DNA of 64,000 nucleotides from CAYSSJ01 sp964433675 (GCA_964433675.1 CAYSSJ010000004.1:1-64000), one strand, 5' to 3'. Positions 1 through 8,594 are shown, numbered from the stretch's first letter. Numbers and translations are program-made. Notes: a model not told the origin generated them from the letters alone.

Positions 1-75
1 TTCTTGCACCAACTCACACTTCGATACGCTCCGGCTTACGCCGAAGCTACTCAGTATGACAAGCTTCTGATCTCT
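1..75 (+). repeat. Dispersed ~70-bp repeat, copy 1
   Basis: The unit begins cttgcaccaactcacacttc and contains an imperfect hairpin with CTTCG and CGAAG arms, then ctactcagt and tgacaagctt. Further copies are at 172-238, 8182-8255 and 8595-8664, all in the same orientation with a few substitutions. It may be cut by the window edge. Confidence 0.8.
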
Positions 76-171
76 GACCTCTGCTTACTGTTTTCCGTCT
101 TCTTACCTCTAGACCTCTAAACTCTAAACTTTATCCTTGTCCTCCGTAGCCTCGGCGAAGGAGGATTGCTA

Positions 172-238
172 TTCTTGCACCAACTCACACTTCGATACGC
201 TCCGGCTTACGCCGAAGCTACTCAGTGTGACAAACTTC
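172..238 (+). repeat. Dispersed ~70-bp repeat, copy 2
   Basis: Same unit as at 1-75, with tcagtgtga where copy 1 has tcagtatga. It leads straight into the heptamer-rich segment starting near 240, the same order as seen for the copy at 8595-8664. Confidence 0.8.
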
Positions 239-239
239 A

Positions 240-405
240 GAACTCTAAACCCTAAACTGCATTAACCATTATACATTATCCATTATTCATTCACAATAGA
301 ATTACTCTGTCTCCTGTCTTCCGTATTCTGACCTCTAAACTTCTAAACTCTCAACCCTAAACATCTTCCTTGTCCTCCGTAGGCAAGTTGCCAACTTGCC
401 CTACT
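240..405 (+). repeat. Long composite direct repeat, copy 1 (heptamer-rich)
   Basis: This segment matches 8664-8840 nearly base for base apart from small insertions: ctaaact runs, heptamers ccattat/tcattat, then attactctgtctcctgtctt, then ctcaaccctaaacatc, then a palindrome and ctactt. The copies differ in the number of heptamer units, as expected for tandem slippage. Confidence 0.8.
382..400. repeat. 19-bp palindrome GGCAAGTTG-C-CAACTTGCC
   Basis: Perfect 9-bp arms around one central base, followed by ctact. Other members are at 7972-7990 (central G), 8816-8834 (central C) and, with altered but still complementary arms, 8362-8380. Confidence 0.85.
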
Positions 406-418
406 TTCTTCCACCATC

Positions 419-2188
419 TCACTTGACCATCATCATCTTCTCCACCGTTACCTCGTCATTCTGTTTCAGTTTGATGAAATACTGTCCGCTGGAGACCGGT
501 CTGCCGTTGTCATCTCTGCCGTTCCAGTTGCAGGTAAAGATACCAGGCTCGGTATGAGCATCCAAAAGATTGCGCACTTTCTGTCCTTTGATATTGTAGA
601 TAGAAAGCTCTATCCTGCCCGCTTCCGCCAGCTCCAGACGGATGGTAGTATCCGGGTTGAATGGATTGGGATAGTTGGATATCCTGGTCTGATTTATCTT
701 CATTACCGTATCATCCTCTGCATCCACGCCCTGCCATTCATAAGCGCCTATATCTATACTATCTCCATAGATGCGCGGATTACCGGCAAGATCATAATCC
801 GGCACTTCAAAGTTTTCCAGTTGAACAATCGTTCCCGCATCGATACAGGGGGAGGTTTCCAGAAGCTGAAAATCATCAAAAATATCAATAAATCCCGGGG
901 TTTCTTCCAGATTGTTAACATAATATGGTGGAATCAACAATTCAGTATGTCCGGAAATCCCATTTAGCCCGTCTTGAATAACACAGTTCAACATGTAAGT
1001 ATGTCTAATCGGCGAATTAATGCATATTTGATTTTCCCCTAAAACATCTGTGGAATTGTAATAAAAAATTGAATTAACAAGATAAGCATAATCATCTCCC
1101 ATAGTGTAATAACCACCACCATTATAAACAGCTTGGTTCCATAAAATATTGGAGTTGTATATTATATGATTTGAAGCACTAATACTATATATTCCTCCGC
1201 CGAATTCAGCACTGTTGAAGTTTATCAAACAATTAACAAAACTCGATCCTGAAGATGATAAATATACTCCGCCACCAAAATTTGCTGAGTTATCAATTAT
1301 CAAGCAATTCTCAAAATCCACATTTGCATTGACCATATAACTTCCCCCGCCAAGATATGACTCATTGTTTTCTAATACGGATGCATACAAGTAAGCCCAT
1401 CCGGCATCCGAATAGAAACCACCGCCTCTTAATCCGGCATAATTATCCCGGATAACACAATCCTGTATTATCGCTCCCATATAAAGATTCCTCGTAAGAA
1501 TCCCTCCGCCAAATTCATCGGCAATATTATTGCTGATCTCACAATTCAAAAGATTTGGTCTGCATGATTTGATATATATCCCGCCCGCTTCAGAAGCAGA
1601 ATAATTATTATTAACCGACACATTTTCCATCGTAATGTGACTATTCAAGATGAATATGCCACCAGCAATGTTTTCGGCTGAATTGTTCTCGATCACAGAG
1701 TTTTTAAACTCTATCGCGGCATAATATAGATACATACCTCCGCCGTTGACTGCATGGCAATTGCTTATCCTGGAATTTTCTATCGTGATTTCATCGTAAT
1801 GATCTATATTAATTCCACCACCATCTTCGTTCATAGCATATTTTATCTCGGCAAAATTAACGTAACTGCTGTCATAATTCGCATTGTTTTCCAAAAACCT
1901 GATACCCTTCCAATAAGAATATGTGTCCATCGATTGGAAAATAACCGGTGCTTCTTCTGTACCCAATACCTTCAATGACCCGGATACTTGAAATTCATAT
2001 TCCCCGTCGAAAAAGATATTGACTCCATTCTCTATGATCAATGTATCACCGGAGGCGAGCGTAATATCATTCTCTATGATATAAACTGAATCGCTCCATG
2101 TGCCACTGACTAATTCACGCGAATCTGACAGTAACATTAAACAGGGCAGGAATAATAACAGCGCCAACATAATAAGCTTCTTAGACAT
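419..2188 (-). CDS. Secreted beta-helix repeat protein with type IX-style sorting domain
   Basis: The 589-residue protein has a signal peptide (residues 1 to about 23, K-K followed by a leucine-rich core). Its body is a right-handed beta-helix with many GGGxY/GGGI and N-x-x-x-N turns, similar to polymorphic outer-membrane (Pmp-type) repeats, from about residue 110 to 400. The last 80 or so residues form a sorting domain (NYPNPFNPDTTIRL, then YNIKGQKV, then SSGQYFIKLK). The likely fate is secretion and display or release at the cell surface; the ligand is unknown. It starts 9 bp after the stop of the gene at 2198, and its ribosome site AGGAG overlaps that stop, so the two are translated from one message. 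Confident on architecture, not on function. Confidence 0.85.
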   Translation of the reverse strand: MSKKLIMLALLLFLPCLMLLSDSRELVSGTWSDSVYIIENDITLASGDTLIIENGVNIFFDGEYEFQVSGSLKVLGTEEAPVIFQSMDTYSYWKGIRFLENNANYDSSYVNFAEIKYAMNEDGGGINIDHYDEITIENSRISNCHAVNGGGMYLYYAAIEFKNSVIENNSAENIAGGIFILNSHITMENVSVNNNYSASEAGGIYIKSCRPNLLNCEISNNIADEFGGGILTRNLYMGAIIQDCVIRDNYAGLRGGGFYSDAGWAYLYASVLENNESYLGGGSYMVNANVDFENCLIIDNSANFGGGVYLSSSGSSFVNCLINFNSAEFGGGIYSISASNHIIYNSNILWNQAVYNGGGYYTMGDDYAYLVNSIFYYNSTDVLGENQICINSPIRHTYMLNCVIQDGLNGISGHTELLIPPYYVNNLEETPGFIDIFDDFQLLETSPCIDAGTIVQLENFEVPDYDLAGNPRIYGDSIDIGAYEWQGVDAEDDTVMKINQTRISNYPNPFNPDTTIRLELAEAGRIELSIYNIKGQKVRNLLDAHTEPGIFTCNWNGRDDNGRPVSSGQYFIKLKQNDEVTVEKMMMVK

Positions 2189-2197
2189 AATTCACTC

Positions 2198-4270
2198 CTA
2201 TTTCAACAGCAGGCATTTCTGCACCGCTTCTATTTCTCCATTTAATTTTAGTTTATAAACATATACTCCTGAACTGGCAGAATTTCCAAAATAATCTTTC
2301 CCGTCCCAGACGATCTTATGCTCGCCTGCAGGCAAATGCTCGCCGAGCAATTGCTTCACCTTCTGTCCTTTGATATTATAGATCGTTAGTTCCACTTCAC
2401 CGGCTTCCATAAGATCAAATTTGATCGTCGTCTCAGGATTGAACGGGTTGGGGTAGTTCATTATATTAAAATCCGCTATTGCAGAAACTTCATTATCTTC
2501 GGCATCTACGGTTTTGCTCATAGGAATGATTAGCTCGGTAGTCTCTCCATCGATCACTTCCACATTATATTCGATAACATCGTCGTAAAAGACTCTTTCG
2601 GCATAAACATCATACACACCCGCTGGTAGTCTGTATGTGAAACTGCCGTCACTATCGGCAAAAGTAAACTCTCCGGGTTGATTATCTATCTTGATAAACA
2701 CATAATCCACCGTCTCTCCGGTTACCGGATCGTAGACATAACCCGCGATCTCGCCCAAAGAAGGGGCTCCGTACTCATAAGCTCCGATATCGATAACCGC
2801 ATTACCGTCACCACTACCGTCCCAGACACGATGGTTGTATTCCATATCAAAGGGAGAATAATAGTAAGAGAGTGTATCAAATCCGGCATCTATAGCGATA
2901 CTTCCCTCTGCCAGATGAAAATTACCGCTTTGAATATCCTCGAATATCTCCTGCGCTTGCAGAGAATCGACAATGATATTACCACCACCATCGATAAGCG
3001 GCGGCTCGATGGGAAAATCAACGATGCTGTTGCGGAAAATGGGGTTGCCACTTACATAATGTTGAGTTAACTCATCATTGTTCAAGATAATACAATTATC
3101 ATAATACATTGTTTTTCCCCATATAGCATATTGATTATTTACGGATATATTGTTAGCACAATATGGGTTATACCCCACCTCTAATCCATATCCATTATCA
3201 TTATTGAAGCTGATGTTATTATAAACTTCAATCTCACCAGGTATCCGTGCTTCACCACCTTCAATTTTGTTATTAAAAACTTTGCCTGACACATACATTG
3301 TCACAATATCACACCCCTCAAAATAATTGTCACTAATTTCAACATAAGCATGATCTATATCTACACCATCGGTGCCTCCGATAAAATTATTATTCCTGAT
3401 GTAGATAGAAGCTAAACGAGTCCAACTGTGAATAGCTCTGTAACAATCGATAAAATGGTTATCATAAAAATAAGAAGAAGCATTCCATTGAGAAGATCCA
3501 GTATTAACAAATGAATCTACATGATGGTTGTTTACATAATATGCTCTGACACCAATATTAGAACCCTCAAATACATTATTCGCAATTAGAGCAGGCTTAT
3601 AGCCCTCCATCGGGCTAGTAATTGATAAATCCGTACCCCCAATACCCAATACAAAATTATTCAGACCATTCCCGGAAGCAAACTTATTATTTATTATCTC
3701 TATTTCTTTGGTGAATCCAAAGTATGTCGAAATCATTGATGCATTATTCTGAAAAAATGAATTTTTAACAACAACTTTTCCGTTGAGAATAGACAACGCT
3801 CCGTATGCCACATGCCCTAATGCTATACCGATCCCGGCCGTATATTCGAATTTACAATGCTCGAATCGGCTCATATCCGCTTGTTCTGTTATATAGATAT
3901 TTCCCCAATAATAGTCGGGATCATCTTGCAGTCTGGTGAATACAATACTGTCCTGCTTTGTACCTTCGGCAATTATTCTACCATTAACCCTAATCATTTT
4001 GGCAACCGATACCCCATTGTACAACCAGAAATTCTGCGTTCGCTCCTGCCAGTTCGTACAGGGGGCACTGCTTACTTTCACCTCCACACCGGGGAGAATG
4101 GTGAGTGTAACGCCGGGATCGACATATAAAATCTCCGTCACAAGATAGGGACTATCTTCCGGATTCCAGATGGTATCTTCGCTTAGGTGACCCCCTACCT
4201 CTGTCTGAGAATGTAAATTACTGATAAATATAAACAATGCTATTAACAATATCGGCCTTATTCTCCGCAT
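2198..4270 (-). CDS. Secreted beta-helix protein with carboxypeptidase-regulatory-like and sorting domains
   Basis: About 690 residues. A longer frame begins at 4282, but GGAGG lies inside that extension, 5 bases before the ATG at 4270, and the signal peptide (MRRIRPILLIALFIF) starts there, so 4270 is preferred. Domains in order: signal peptide; a beta-helix rich in N-N-x-F and I-x-N-N turns (about 100-450); a beta-sandwich resembling carboxypeptidase regulatory domains (GEIAGYVYDPVTGE, then DSDGSFTYRLPAGVYDVYA, about 505-590); and a C-terminal sorting domain (NYPNPFNPETTIKFD). The sorting-domain DNA is almost identical to that of the gene at 4357-7509. It is probably a surface-attached or released adhesin-like protein; its substrate cannot be read from the sequence. 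Confidence 0.85.
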   Translation of the reverse strand: MRRIRPILLIALFIFISNLHSQTEVGGHLSEDTIWNPEDSPYLVTEILYVDPGVTLTILPGVEVKVSSAPCTNWQERTQNFWLYNGVSVAKMIRVNGRIIAEGTKQDSIVFTRLQDDPDYYWGNIYITEQADMSRFEHCKFEYTAGIGIALGHVAYGALSILNGKVVVKNSFFQNNASMISTYFGFTKEIEIINNKFASGNGLNNFVLGIGGTDLSITSPMEGYKPALIANNVFEGSNIGVRAYYVNNHHVDSFVNTGSSQWNASSYFYDNHFIDCYRAIHSWTRLASIYIRNNNFIGGTDGVDIDHAYVEISDNYFEGCDIVTMYVSGKVFNNKIEGGEARIPGEIEVYNNISFNNDNGYGLEVGYNPYCANNISVNNQYAIWGKTMYYDNCIILNNDELTQHYVSGNPIFRNSIVDFPIEPPLIDGGGNIIVDSLQAQEIFEDIQSGNFHLAEGSIAIDAGFDTLSYYYSPFDMEYNHRVWDGSGDGNAVIDIGAYEYGAPSLGEIAGYVYDPVTGETVDYVFIKIDNQPGEFTFADSDGSFTYRLPAGVYDVYAERVFYDDVIEYNVEVIDGETTELIIPMSKTVDAEDNEVSAIADFNIMNYPNPFNPETTIKFDLMEAGEVELTIYNIKGQKVKQLLGEHLPAGEHKIVWDGKDYFGNSASSGVYVYKLKLNGEIEAVQKCLLLK
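2295..2458 (-). repeat. 164-bp near-identical repeat coding for a sorting domain, copy 1
   Basis: By direct comparison this stretch matches 4451-4614 at 163 of 164 positions (offset 2156). The single difference, at 2433 against 4589, turns NPFNPE into NPFNPG. Outside the block the two genes diverge at once. Confidence 0.9.
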
Positions 4271-4293
4271 TTTCGCCTCCATTTAACCTAAAG

Positions 4294-4339
4294 CTCACCT
4301 TGCCCCCTCTCCGGCAAAAAAGAGGGGGTACAAGATGAG
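4294..4339. repeat. Intergenic hairpin, possible repeat element
   Basis: Nested complementary arms CTCA/TGAG, CTTG/CAAG and CCCCCTCT/AGAGGGGG surround a loop of about 10 bases ending in an A-run. It lies between the stop of the gene at 4357 and the start of the gene at 4270. No T-run follows on the minus strand, so it is a processing or attenuating hairpin, or a mobile palindrome, rather than a classic terminator. Confidence 0.6.
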
Positions 4340-4356
4340 GTCAAAGAAACATAATG

Positions 4357-7300
4357 TTACTTTAGAAGCAACATCTTTCTTACTGTCGTATCATTGCCGG
4401 CAGAGATCTTGTAAAAATAGAATCCCGTCGCTGCTGCTCCGCCTCGGCTGTCTTTCCCGTCCCAGACGATCTTATGCTCGCCTGCAGGCAAATGCTCGCC
4501 GAGCAATTGCTTCACCTTCTGTCCTTTGATATTATAGATCGTTAGTTCCACTTCACCGGCTTCCATAAGATCAAATTTGATCGTCGTCCCAGGATTGAAC
4601 GGGTTGGGGTAGTTAGAGGTTGAAATTAAGCTTCCCATACTAGTACCCGGAAGCTGATTTTCTTCTTCGGGATAGAATGATAGCTGAGTTTGCAATTCGT
4701 TTATTTTAGCCTGATATTCGTCCAGTGTGGTAGTCATTACCGTACATTTAGGTGGCAACCCTTTCTCTTCCTGTTGAGCTAGTTTCATATAACAATATCC
4801 TTGATCGATCATAGCCAATATTACTTCATCAGGCATCTGTGAGTTGTTGATCACCGTTTCCAATCTATCGATTGCGATCAAATACTCCTTATCCTTCATA
4901 TAGCTTTTGGTGATTATTCTTTCAATAGCATATTCCAGTGGTGTGTTCGGTGTAGAATCGATATTCTCCAAATAATCAATAAGACCATCATAATCCTGGT
5001 CGGTCAGGTTTTCCAGATGATAGAGATAATAAACAGCAGAGCCGGCTTCCTGAGATAATGGATATTCGGATATGATCTGATGTAAAGTCTGCTCTGCCGA
5101 TAGATAATTACCATTACCCATATCGCTGGATGCAGCATAGAGCATTAACCTTACTTGTGGTATTTCACTTGCACCAAAAATCCAAGCATCAGGATCGGGA
5201 GGACAGAGATGCGGAAGGTCAGAAATCGTAATATTCGTACCGCTGATATCAACGGGATTCTCTCCATCCCAATCGACATTCATTAGCAGAAACTGATCCG
5301 AACCAATACCATAATTACTCTCGGAAACATATATGTTCGCGTTCTGATCCCCCATTCTGAATGTTTCCTGCCAGCCAACATATTCAGCAAAGCCATTATC
5401 AATGATGGAAATGTTTTTGAATGTGTTAGCACCAGTAAATTCTGTCACCTGATAGCATAACATCCCAAAACCGGAATTTTCTATGATCTCATTATTTGAA
5501 AAAGCAGAGACTAAAACTCCGTTGATTACAACTCCGTCACTACTATTATGTGCGATATAACTATTCTCTATTTTGGAACTAGTGGCTGCAGAATCGTACA
5601 GATAGATTCCTGCGCCGCTATTTTCGTTACCTTCTCCACCGATCCAGACATAGTCCAGAAATACCGGTGATTCATAAGCAATGATCGGAGTAGCGGAATT
5701 GTTTTGGATATAGCTATAACCGTGAGTATCGGAACCCTCAATTGTAAGCCGATGACCGTCTTTCGCGATTATCTGTCCGGCATTATGGAAATCGGTAAGA
5801 TGTAGATTCAGTTTTGCAATACTCATCGATTGTGAATCATTTTTTATAACAAGTTTGCTGATACCGGAAATATCGCAGTTCACAAACCAAAAGTCATCGC
5901 CTTCACCGGGATTCTTAATAAAGATTCCATCCCACAATGCATCTGATGACGAAGCGATAGTAATTTCTTCACCTGGGTTTTGATGATTATTATCTGTCGT
6001 AATTATTCCCCCATTTTGTACGATTATTCTATCGCCAGGTATGGAGTGTTCACCACCTGTCTGATGTCCTGGTTTAGTCGCCTCATAAGTTGTGGGAGTT
6101 GAGCCGGTGATAGTACTGCCCCAGTCGAGGGAGAGAGTTCCATTGTTTGAAACTTCAATCTTTGAGCTATTCGACAAATTCAAAGAAGCATTTTCCATCA
6201 CATTTAGTGTACCTTCGATGTATAAGTTATAATGACCGGCAAATTTTATATTTGGAAAGAGAGTATATTGTCCCACAACCTCCGGATCTAGATCCAATGT
6301 GTTTCCACTGTTCACATACGTATCTCCAGATATGTATGTTTTAGGATAGTATAAGTCCAAGTTAGGAGTATTATTATCAATTTCCCCCGAAATAAAATTA
6401 TGGTACTTTTGTAAATTAATAGCAATCTGTGCCGGGGTTGTTGGGTTATGATTATTATCATGCATCAAGAAATCATTGAAGACAATGGGATCGCCATATG
6501 GTGTAATAATTACGAATGAATTAGGCTCCAATTGGGTAAAACAACTTGTTAGATTACTAGTTTGAACTCCATAGAAGCCCTTATCATGTTCTTTGTATGC
6601 TAAGCTATAATCATTATCATCATCACTATTTCTATATAAATATAAATTTTCTCCGTCAGTAAGCACAAAGTTCCCAACAACATCTTTATCCAGAAAACCC
6701 ATATTAATAGAGGTACTTCCATAATATACTTTATCTACATTACTAAGTGCATTGTATATCCCTTTCATCATGTTTCCACCTGCTTCTTGTACATGGGCAA
6801 TTAGATAATGTAAATACAACTCACTATCAATCCATCCTTCAGTAGAAGTATGGGTGGAATCGGATGTACCAAACCAATTAGATGGATGTTCATCCCACCA
6901 ATCAGTTCCATAAATACTATTGATTTCATCTTTAAATGCTACGAGCATACTGGAAACATTTCCATTATGCATAAACATAAATGTCTCTTCATTTCCATCC
7001 CCGTTCGTATCACATAATAATTGGAAAGGATGATTACCAATCGTCGAACCGGTTGCATTCCTTAAATGTCCCATCACAATACCGATATTATTACTTGTAC
7101 TAAGGATATTAGTCTTTGCATCATTAAACGGACCATCATATTCCGGGATAGTGTAAGTGCCTGAAGTAGTGTTGGGAACTACATACCAAGCCTGTCCGCT
7201 CGGATCATACAATTCTGTTGGATATCCTACGGTATCGGGGAAATCGATCTCGGGAATATATCCGTCACTATCGATATAAACTATTCCGTAACCATCAGGA

Positions 7301-7509
7301 TTGGAAGGAGAAAAAACGTACATAAAATCGAAATAGTCATGCGGGTCATCAGGATCTAACCATCCACTATGAGAACCATTTATCCAACCTATGCTATTCC
7401 CTTTTTTTGCAATCATTGCCATCATATCACAATCTGCATATAAAGAACCTATAATCATCATCGAAAAGACGATTGCCAAAACTATCATTGTTATCTTAAT
7501 ACTATACAT
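4357..7509 (-). CDS. Exported class II glutamine-amidotransferase-like (Ntn-hydrolase) protein fused to beta-helix, helical region and sorting domain
   Basis: 1050 residues with a strong ribosome site (GGAGG). Order: signal peptide (1 to about 25, ending SLYA); an Ntn-hydrolase domain of the class II GATase type (about 27-340) with Cys27 close to the expected mature N-terminus, GHLRNA (147-152), NHPF (159-162), HNGNV (181-185) and DSELYL (228-233), the order of motifs known from EgtC/YafJ-type amidotransferases; a beta-helix (about 390-770); a helical, TPR-like stretch (about 790-950); and a sorting domain (last ~75 residues, NYPNPFNPGTTIKFD). In the family the N-terminal Cys is the nucleophile cleaving glutamine or related amides. 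Here one Asp precedes Cys27 if signal peptidase cuts after Ala25, so further trimming would be needed. The role outside the cell is unknown; amide or peptide hydrolysis is an inference. Confidence 0.85.
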   Translation of the reverse strand: MYSIKITMIVLAIVFSMMIIGSLYADCDMMAMIAKKGNSIGWINGSHSGWLDPDDPHDYFDFMYVFSPSNPDGYGIVYIDSDGYIPEIDFPDTVGYPTELYDPSGQAWYVVPNTTSGTYTIPEYDGPFNDAKTNILSTSNNIGIVMGHLRNATGSTIGNHPFQLLCDTNGDGNEETFMFMHNGNVSSMLVAFKDEINSIYGTDWWDEHPSNWFGTSDSTHTSTEGWIDSELYLHYLIAHVQEAGGNMMKGIYNALSNVDKVYYGSTSINMGFLDKDVVGNFVLTDGENLYLYRNSDDDNDYSLAYKEHDKGFYGVQTSNLTSCFTQLEPNSFVIITPYGDPIVFNDFLMHDNNHNPTTPAQIAINLQKYHNFISGEIDNNTPNLDLYYPKTYISGDTYVNSGNTLDLDPEVVGQYTLFPNIKFAGHYNLYIEGTLNVMENASLNLSNSSKIEVSNNGTLSLDWGSTITGSTPTTYEATKPGHQTGGEHSIPGDRIIVQNGGIITTDNNHQNPGEEITIASSSDALWDGIFIKNPGEGDDFWFVNCDISGISKLVIKNDSQSMSIAKLNLHLTDFHNAGQIIAKDGHRLTIEGSDTHGYSYIQNNSATPIIAYESPVFLDYVWIGGEGNENSGAGIYLYDSAATSSKIENSYIAHNSSDGVVINGVLVSAFSNNEIIENSGFGMLCYQVTEFTGANTFKNISIIDNGFAEYVGWQETFRMGDQNANIYVSESNYGIGSDQFLLMNVDWDGENPVDISGTNITISDLPHLCPPDPDAWIFGASEIPQVRLMLYAASSDMGNGNYLSAEQTLHQIISEYPLSQEAGSAVYYLYHLENLTDQDYDGLIDYLENIDSTPNTPLEYAIERIITKSYMKDKEYLIAIDRLETVINNSQMPDEVILAMIDQGYCYMKLAQQEEKGLPPKCTVMTTTLDEYQAKINELQTQLSFYPEEENQLPGTSMGSLISTSNYPNPFNPGTTIKFDLMEAGEVELTIYNIKGQKVKQLLGEHLPAGEHKIVWDGKDSRGGAAATGFYFYKISAGNDTTVRKMLLLK
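4451..4614 (-). repeat. 164-bp near-identical repeat coding for a sorting domain, copy 2
   Basis: Partner of 2295-2458 with one mismatch. It codes the central part of the sorting domain, from NPFNP to VWDGKD. Such identity within otherwise unrelated genes points to recent gene conversion or module shuffling. Confidence 0.9.
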
Positions 7510-7638
7510 GTTTTATTTCCTCCATATTTATTAAATCCACTCCCTATCCTGTCCATATTATTTTGGATTTAGACAAGATAATAAACTTAACTCTCCCCCG
7601 CCGGAGCATACGCAGGGAGAAAGAACCGAATAAACTTA

Positions 7639-7827
7639 TTAACACAACATATAAATATAATCTCCAGCGCAAAATTGCGACCGGTGTTTGAAACAGGACA
7701 GGATATTGTGTGACTCATTGCAATACATAGAGTTGGGCAGTTCGGGGGGGGGGGGGGGTAGCGTATCAGGACGTTTAATGCCTATCCGATTCAAGTAAAC
7801 AAAAAAATCATCAACAAGTTTCTTCAT
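7639..7827 (-). CDS. Doubtful small ORF with a 15-base homopolymer
   Basis: The frame starts with ATG five bases after GGAGGG and reads MKKLVDDFFVYLNR..., an ordinary-looking start. It then crosses a run of 15 C on its own strand (five prolines) and continues as a Cys-rich tail that looks unlike normal protein. Gain or loss of one or two C would switch the downstream frame; another frame after the run stays open for about 50 codons. It could be a phase-variable gene, a decayed gene or chance. No family recognised. Confidence 0.25.
   Translation of the reverse strand: MKKLVDDFFVYLNRIGIKRPDTLPPPPPELPNSMYCNESHNILSCFKHRSQFCAGDYIYMLC
7744..7758. repeat. 15-G homopolymer
   Basis: An uninterrupted run of 15 G on the plus strand in a genome of about 40% GC. 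Such runs are slippage-prone and are used for phase variation in some bacteria; they are also common sequencing and assembly error sites. Confidence 0.85.
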
Positions 7828-7971
7828 ATTCCCTCCGAGTCAAACCAGAGCCGGTGATGCAAATGTTAAATTAGTTTTTCATTCATCGTTCGACCGAGAA
7901 CCGATCCAACAGTAATGTAGAAAATATAATTGCGCTTTTCTTTGTCAAATACTTTCTTCCCAGATCCGTAA

Positions 7972-7990
7972 GGCAAGTTGGCAACTTGCC
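7972..7990. repeat. 19-bp palindrome GGCAAGTTG-G-CAACTTGCC
   Basis: Same arms as 382-400 with a central G, and the same following ctact. Confidence 0.85.
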
Positions 7991-8067
7991 CTACTCTGCT
8001 CTATCTTCTACCTTCCATCCTCTATCTTCTTGCTTTAGCATCGTAACTTCCCGGTTTTGCCTTATAA

Positions 8068-8083
8068 ACGCCGAGAACGGCGT
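8068..8083. repeat. Hairpin ACGCCG-AGAA-CGGCGT
   Basis: Perfect 6-bp stem with a tetraloop, 25 bases before the next hairpin. The pair resembles the spaced hairpins of REP-like elements, but no transposase of the RAYT type is in the window. Confidence 0.7.
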
Positions 8084-8108
8084 AAAAATGCTATATTTAC
8101 GAACAAAT

Positions 8109-8128
8109 ACCAGCCCTGAAGGACTGGT
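8109..8128. repeat. Hairpin with ACCAG/CTGGT arms
   Basis: ACCAG (8109-8113) pairs with CTGGT (8124-8128); one mismatch follows, then CC/GG around a TGAA loop. It forms a tandem pair with 8068-8083. Confidence 0.65.
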
Positions 8129-8181
8129 CTATTTTTGAGGAAACTAATCAACAAATTAACCAATCAACATTATCTTGCTAC

Positions 8182-8255
8182 TCTTGCACCAACTCACACT
8201 TCGATACGCTCCGGCATACGCCGAAGCTACTCAGTGTGACAAGCTTCTGATCTCT
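8182..8255 (+). repeat. Dispersed ~70-bp repeat, copy 3
   Basis: Same unit as 1-75; reads ccggcatacg where the others have ccggcttacg. Followed by heptamer-like ctctaaaccctcaaccctaa. Confidence 0.8.
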
Positions 8256-8361
8256 AAACCCTCAACCCTAAACTCTAAACATCTTCCATTGTCTCTTCCA
8301 ATAAAATTCCATGAGTACCAGTGAATAAATTCCTCAATTCATTTCTTTGTGTTTTTCCGAA

Positions 8362-8380
8362 GACAAGATGACATCTTGTC
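8362..8380. repeat. 19-bp palindrome GACAAGATG-A-CATCTTGTC
   Basis: Same length, spacing and following ctac as the GGCAAGTTG family, but two arm positions differ and both are compensated on the other side. That suggests the hairpin, not the sequence, is kept. Confidence 0.8.
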
Positions 8381-8421
8381 CTACGCTCCATGCTCTTTGC
8401 TAAAAAATTCCGGGAGCGTAG
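8381..8421. repeat. Hairpin with CTACGCTCC/GGAGCGTAG arms
   Basis: Perfect 9-bp arms (8381-8389 and 8413-8421) with a 23-base loop, directly abutting the palindrome at 8362-8380. Confidence 0.75.
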
Positions 8422-8475
8422 CGAATAATTCCAAAAAATTCCTACCAATTCCTTCTCCTTCAACAACTAAACCCA

Positions 8476-8525
8476 GTGAAGTATTTCTGGCGAAACTTCA
8501 CCACAGTGGAACAGACAGGTTCCAC
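8476..8525. repeat. Two adjacent hairpins
   Basis: GTGAAG (8476-8481) pairs with CTTCAC (8496-8501). Five bases on, GTGGAAC (8506-8512) pairs with GTTCCAC (8519-8525) around agacag. Confidence 0.65.
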
Positions 8526-8594
8526 ATGGCAGGCAATTCAACTACTCAACGACTCAACTATTCAACCAATCAACCAATCAACATCATCTTGCTA

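Larger units (their letters stand above)
1..418. other. Repeat-rich non-coding region, left edge
   Basis: No open frame here looks like a gene. The stretch holds two copies of a roughly 70-bp repeat (1-75 and 172-238), runs with 7-bp periodicity built from units such as ctctaaa/ccctaaa and ccattat/tcattat, a hairpin at 140-165 (TCCTCC pairing with GGAGGA), and a 19-bp palindrome at 382-400. Much of it recurs upstream of efp at about 8180-8840. It lies downstream of the minus-strand gene ending at 419 and has no T-run suited to a terminator on that strand. Confidence 0.75.

Noticed and set aside
240..300. Heptamer runs considered as a CRISPR array
   Set aside because: No alternating repeat and unique spacer pattern, units of only 7 bp, and no cas gene in the window.
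4271..4282. Upstream ATG of the gene at 2198-4270
   Set aside because: The GGAGG inside this extension is positioned for the ATG at 4270, and the signal peptide begins there.
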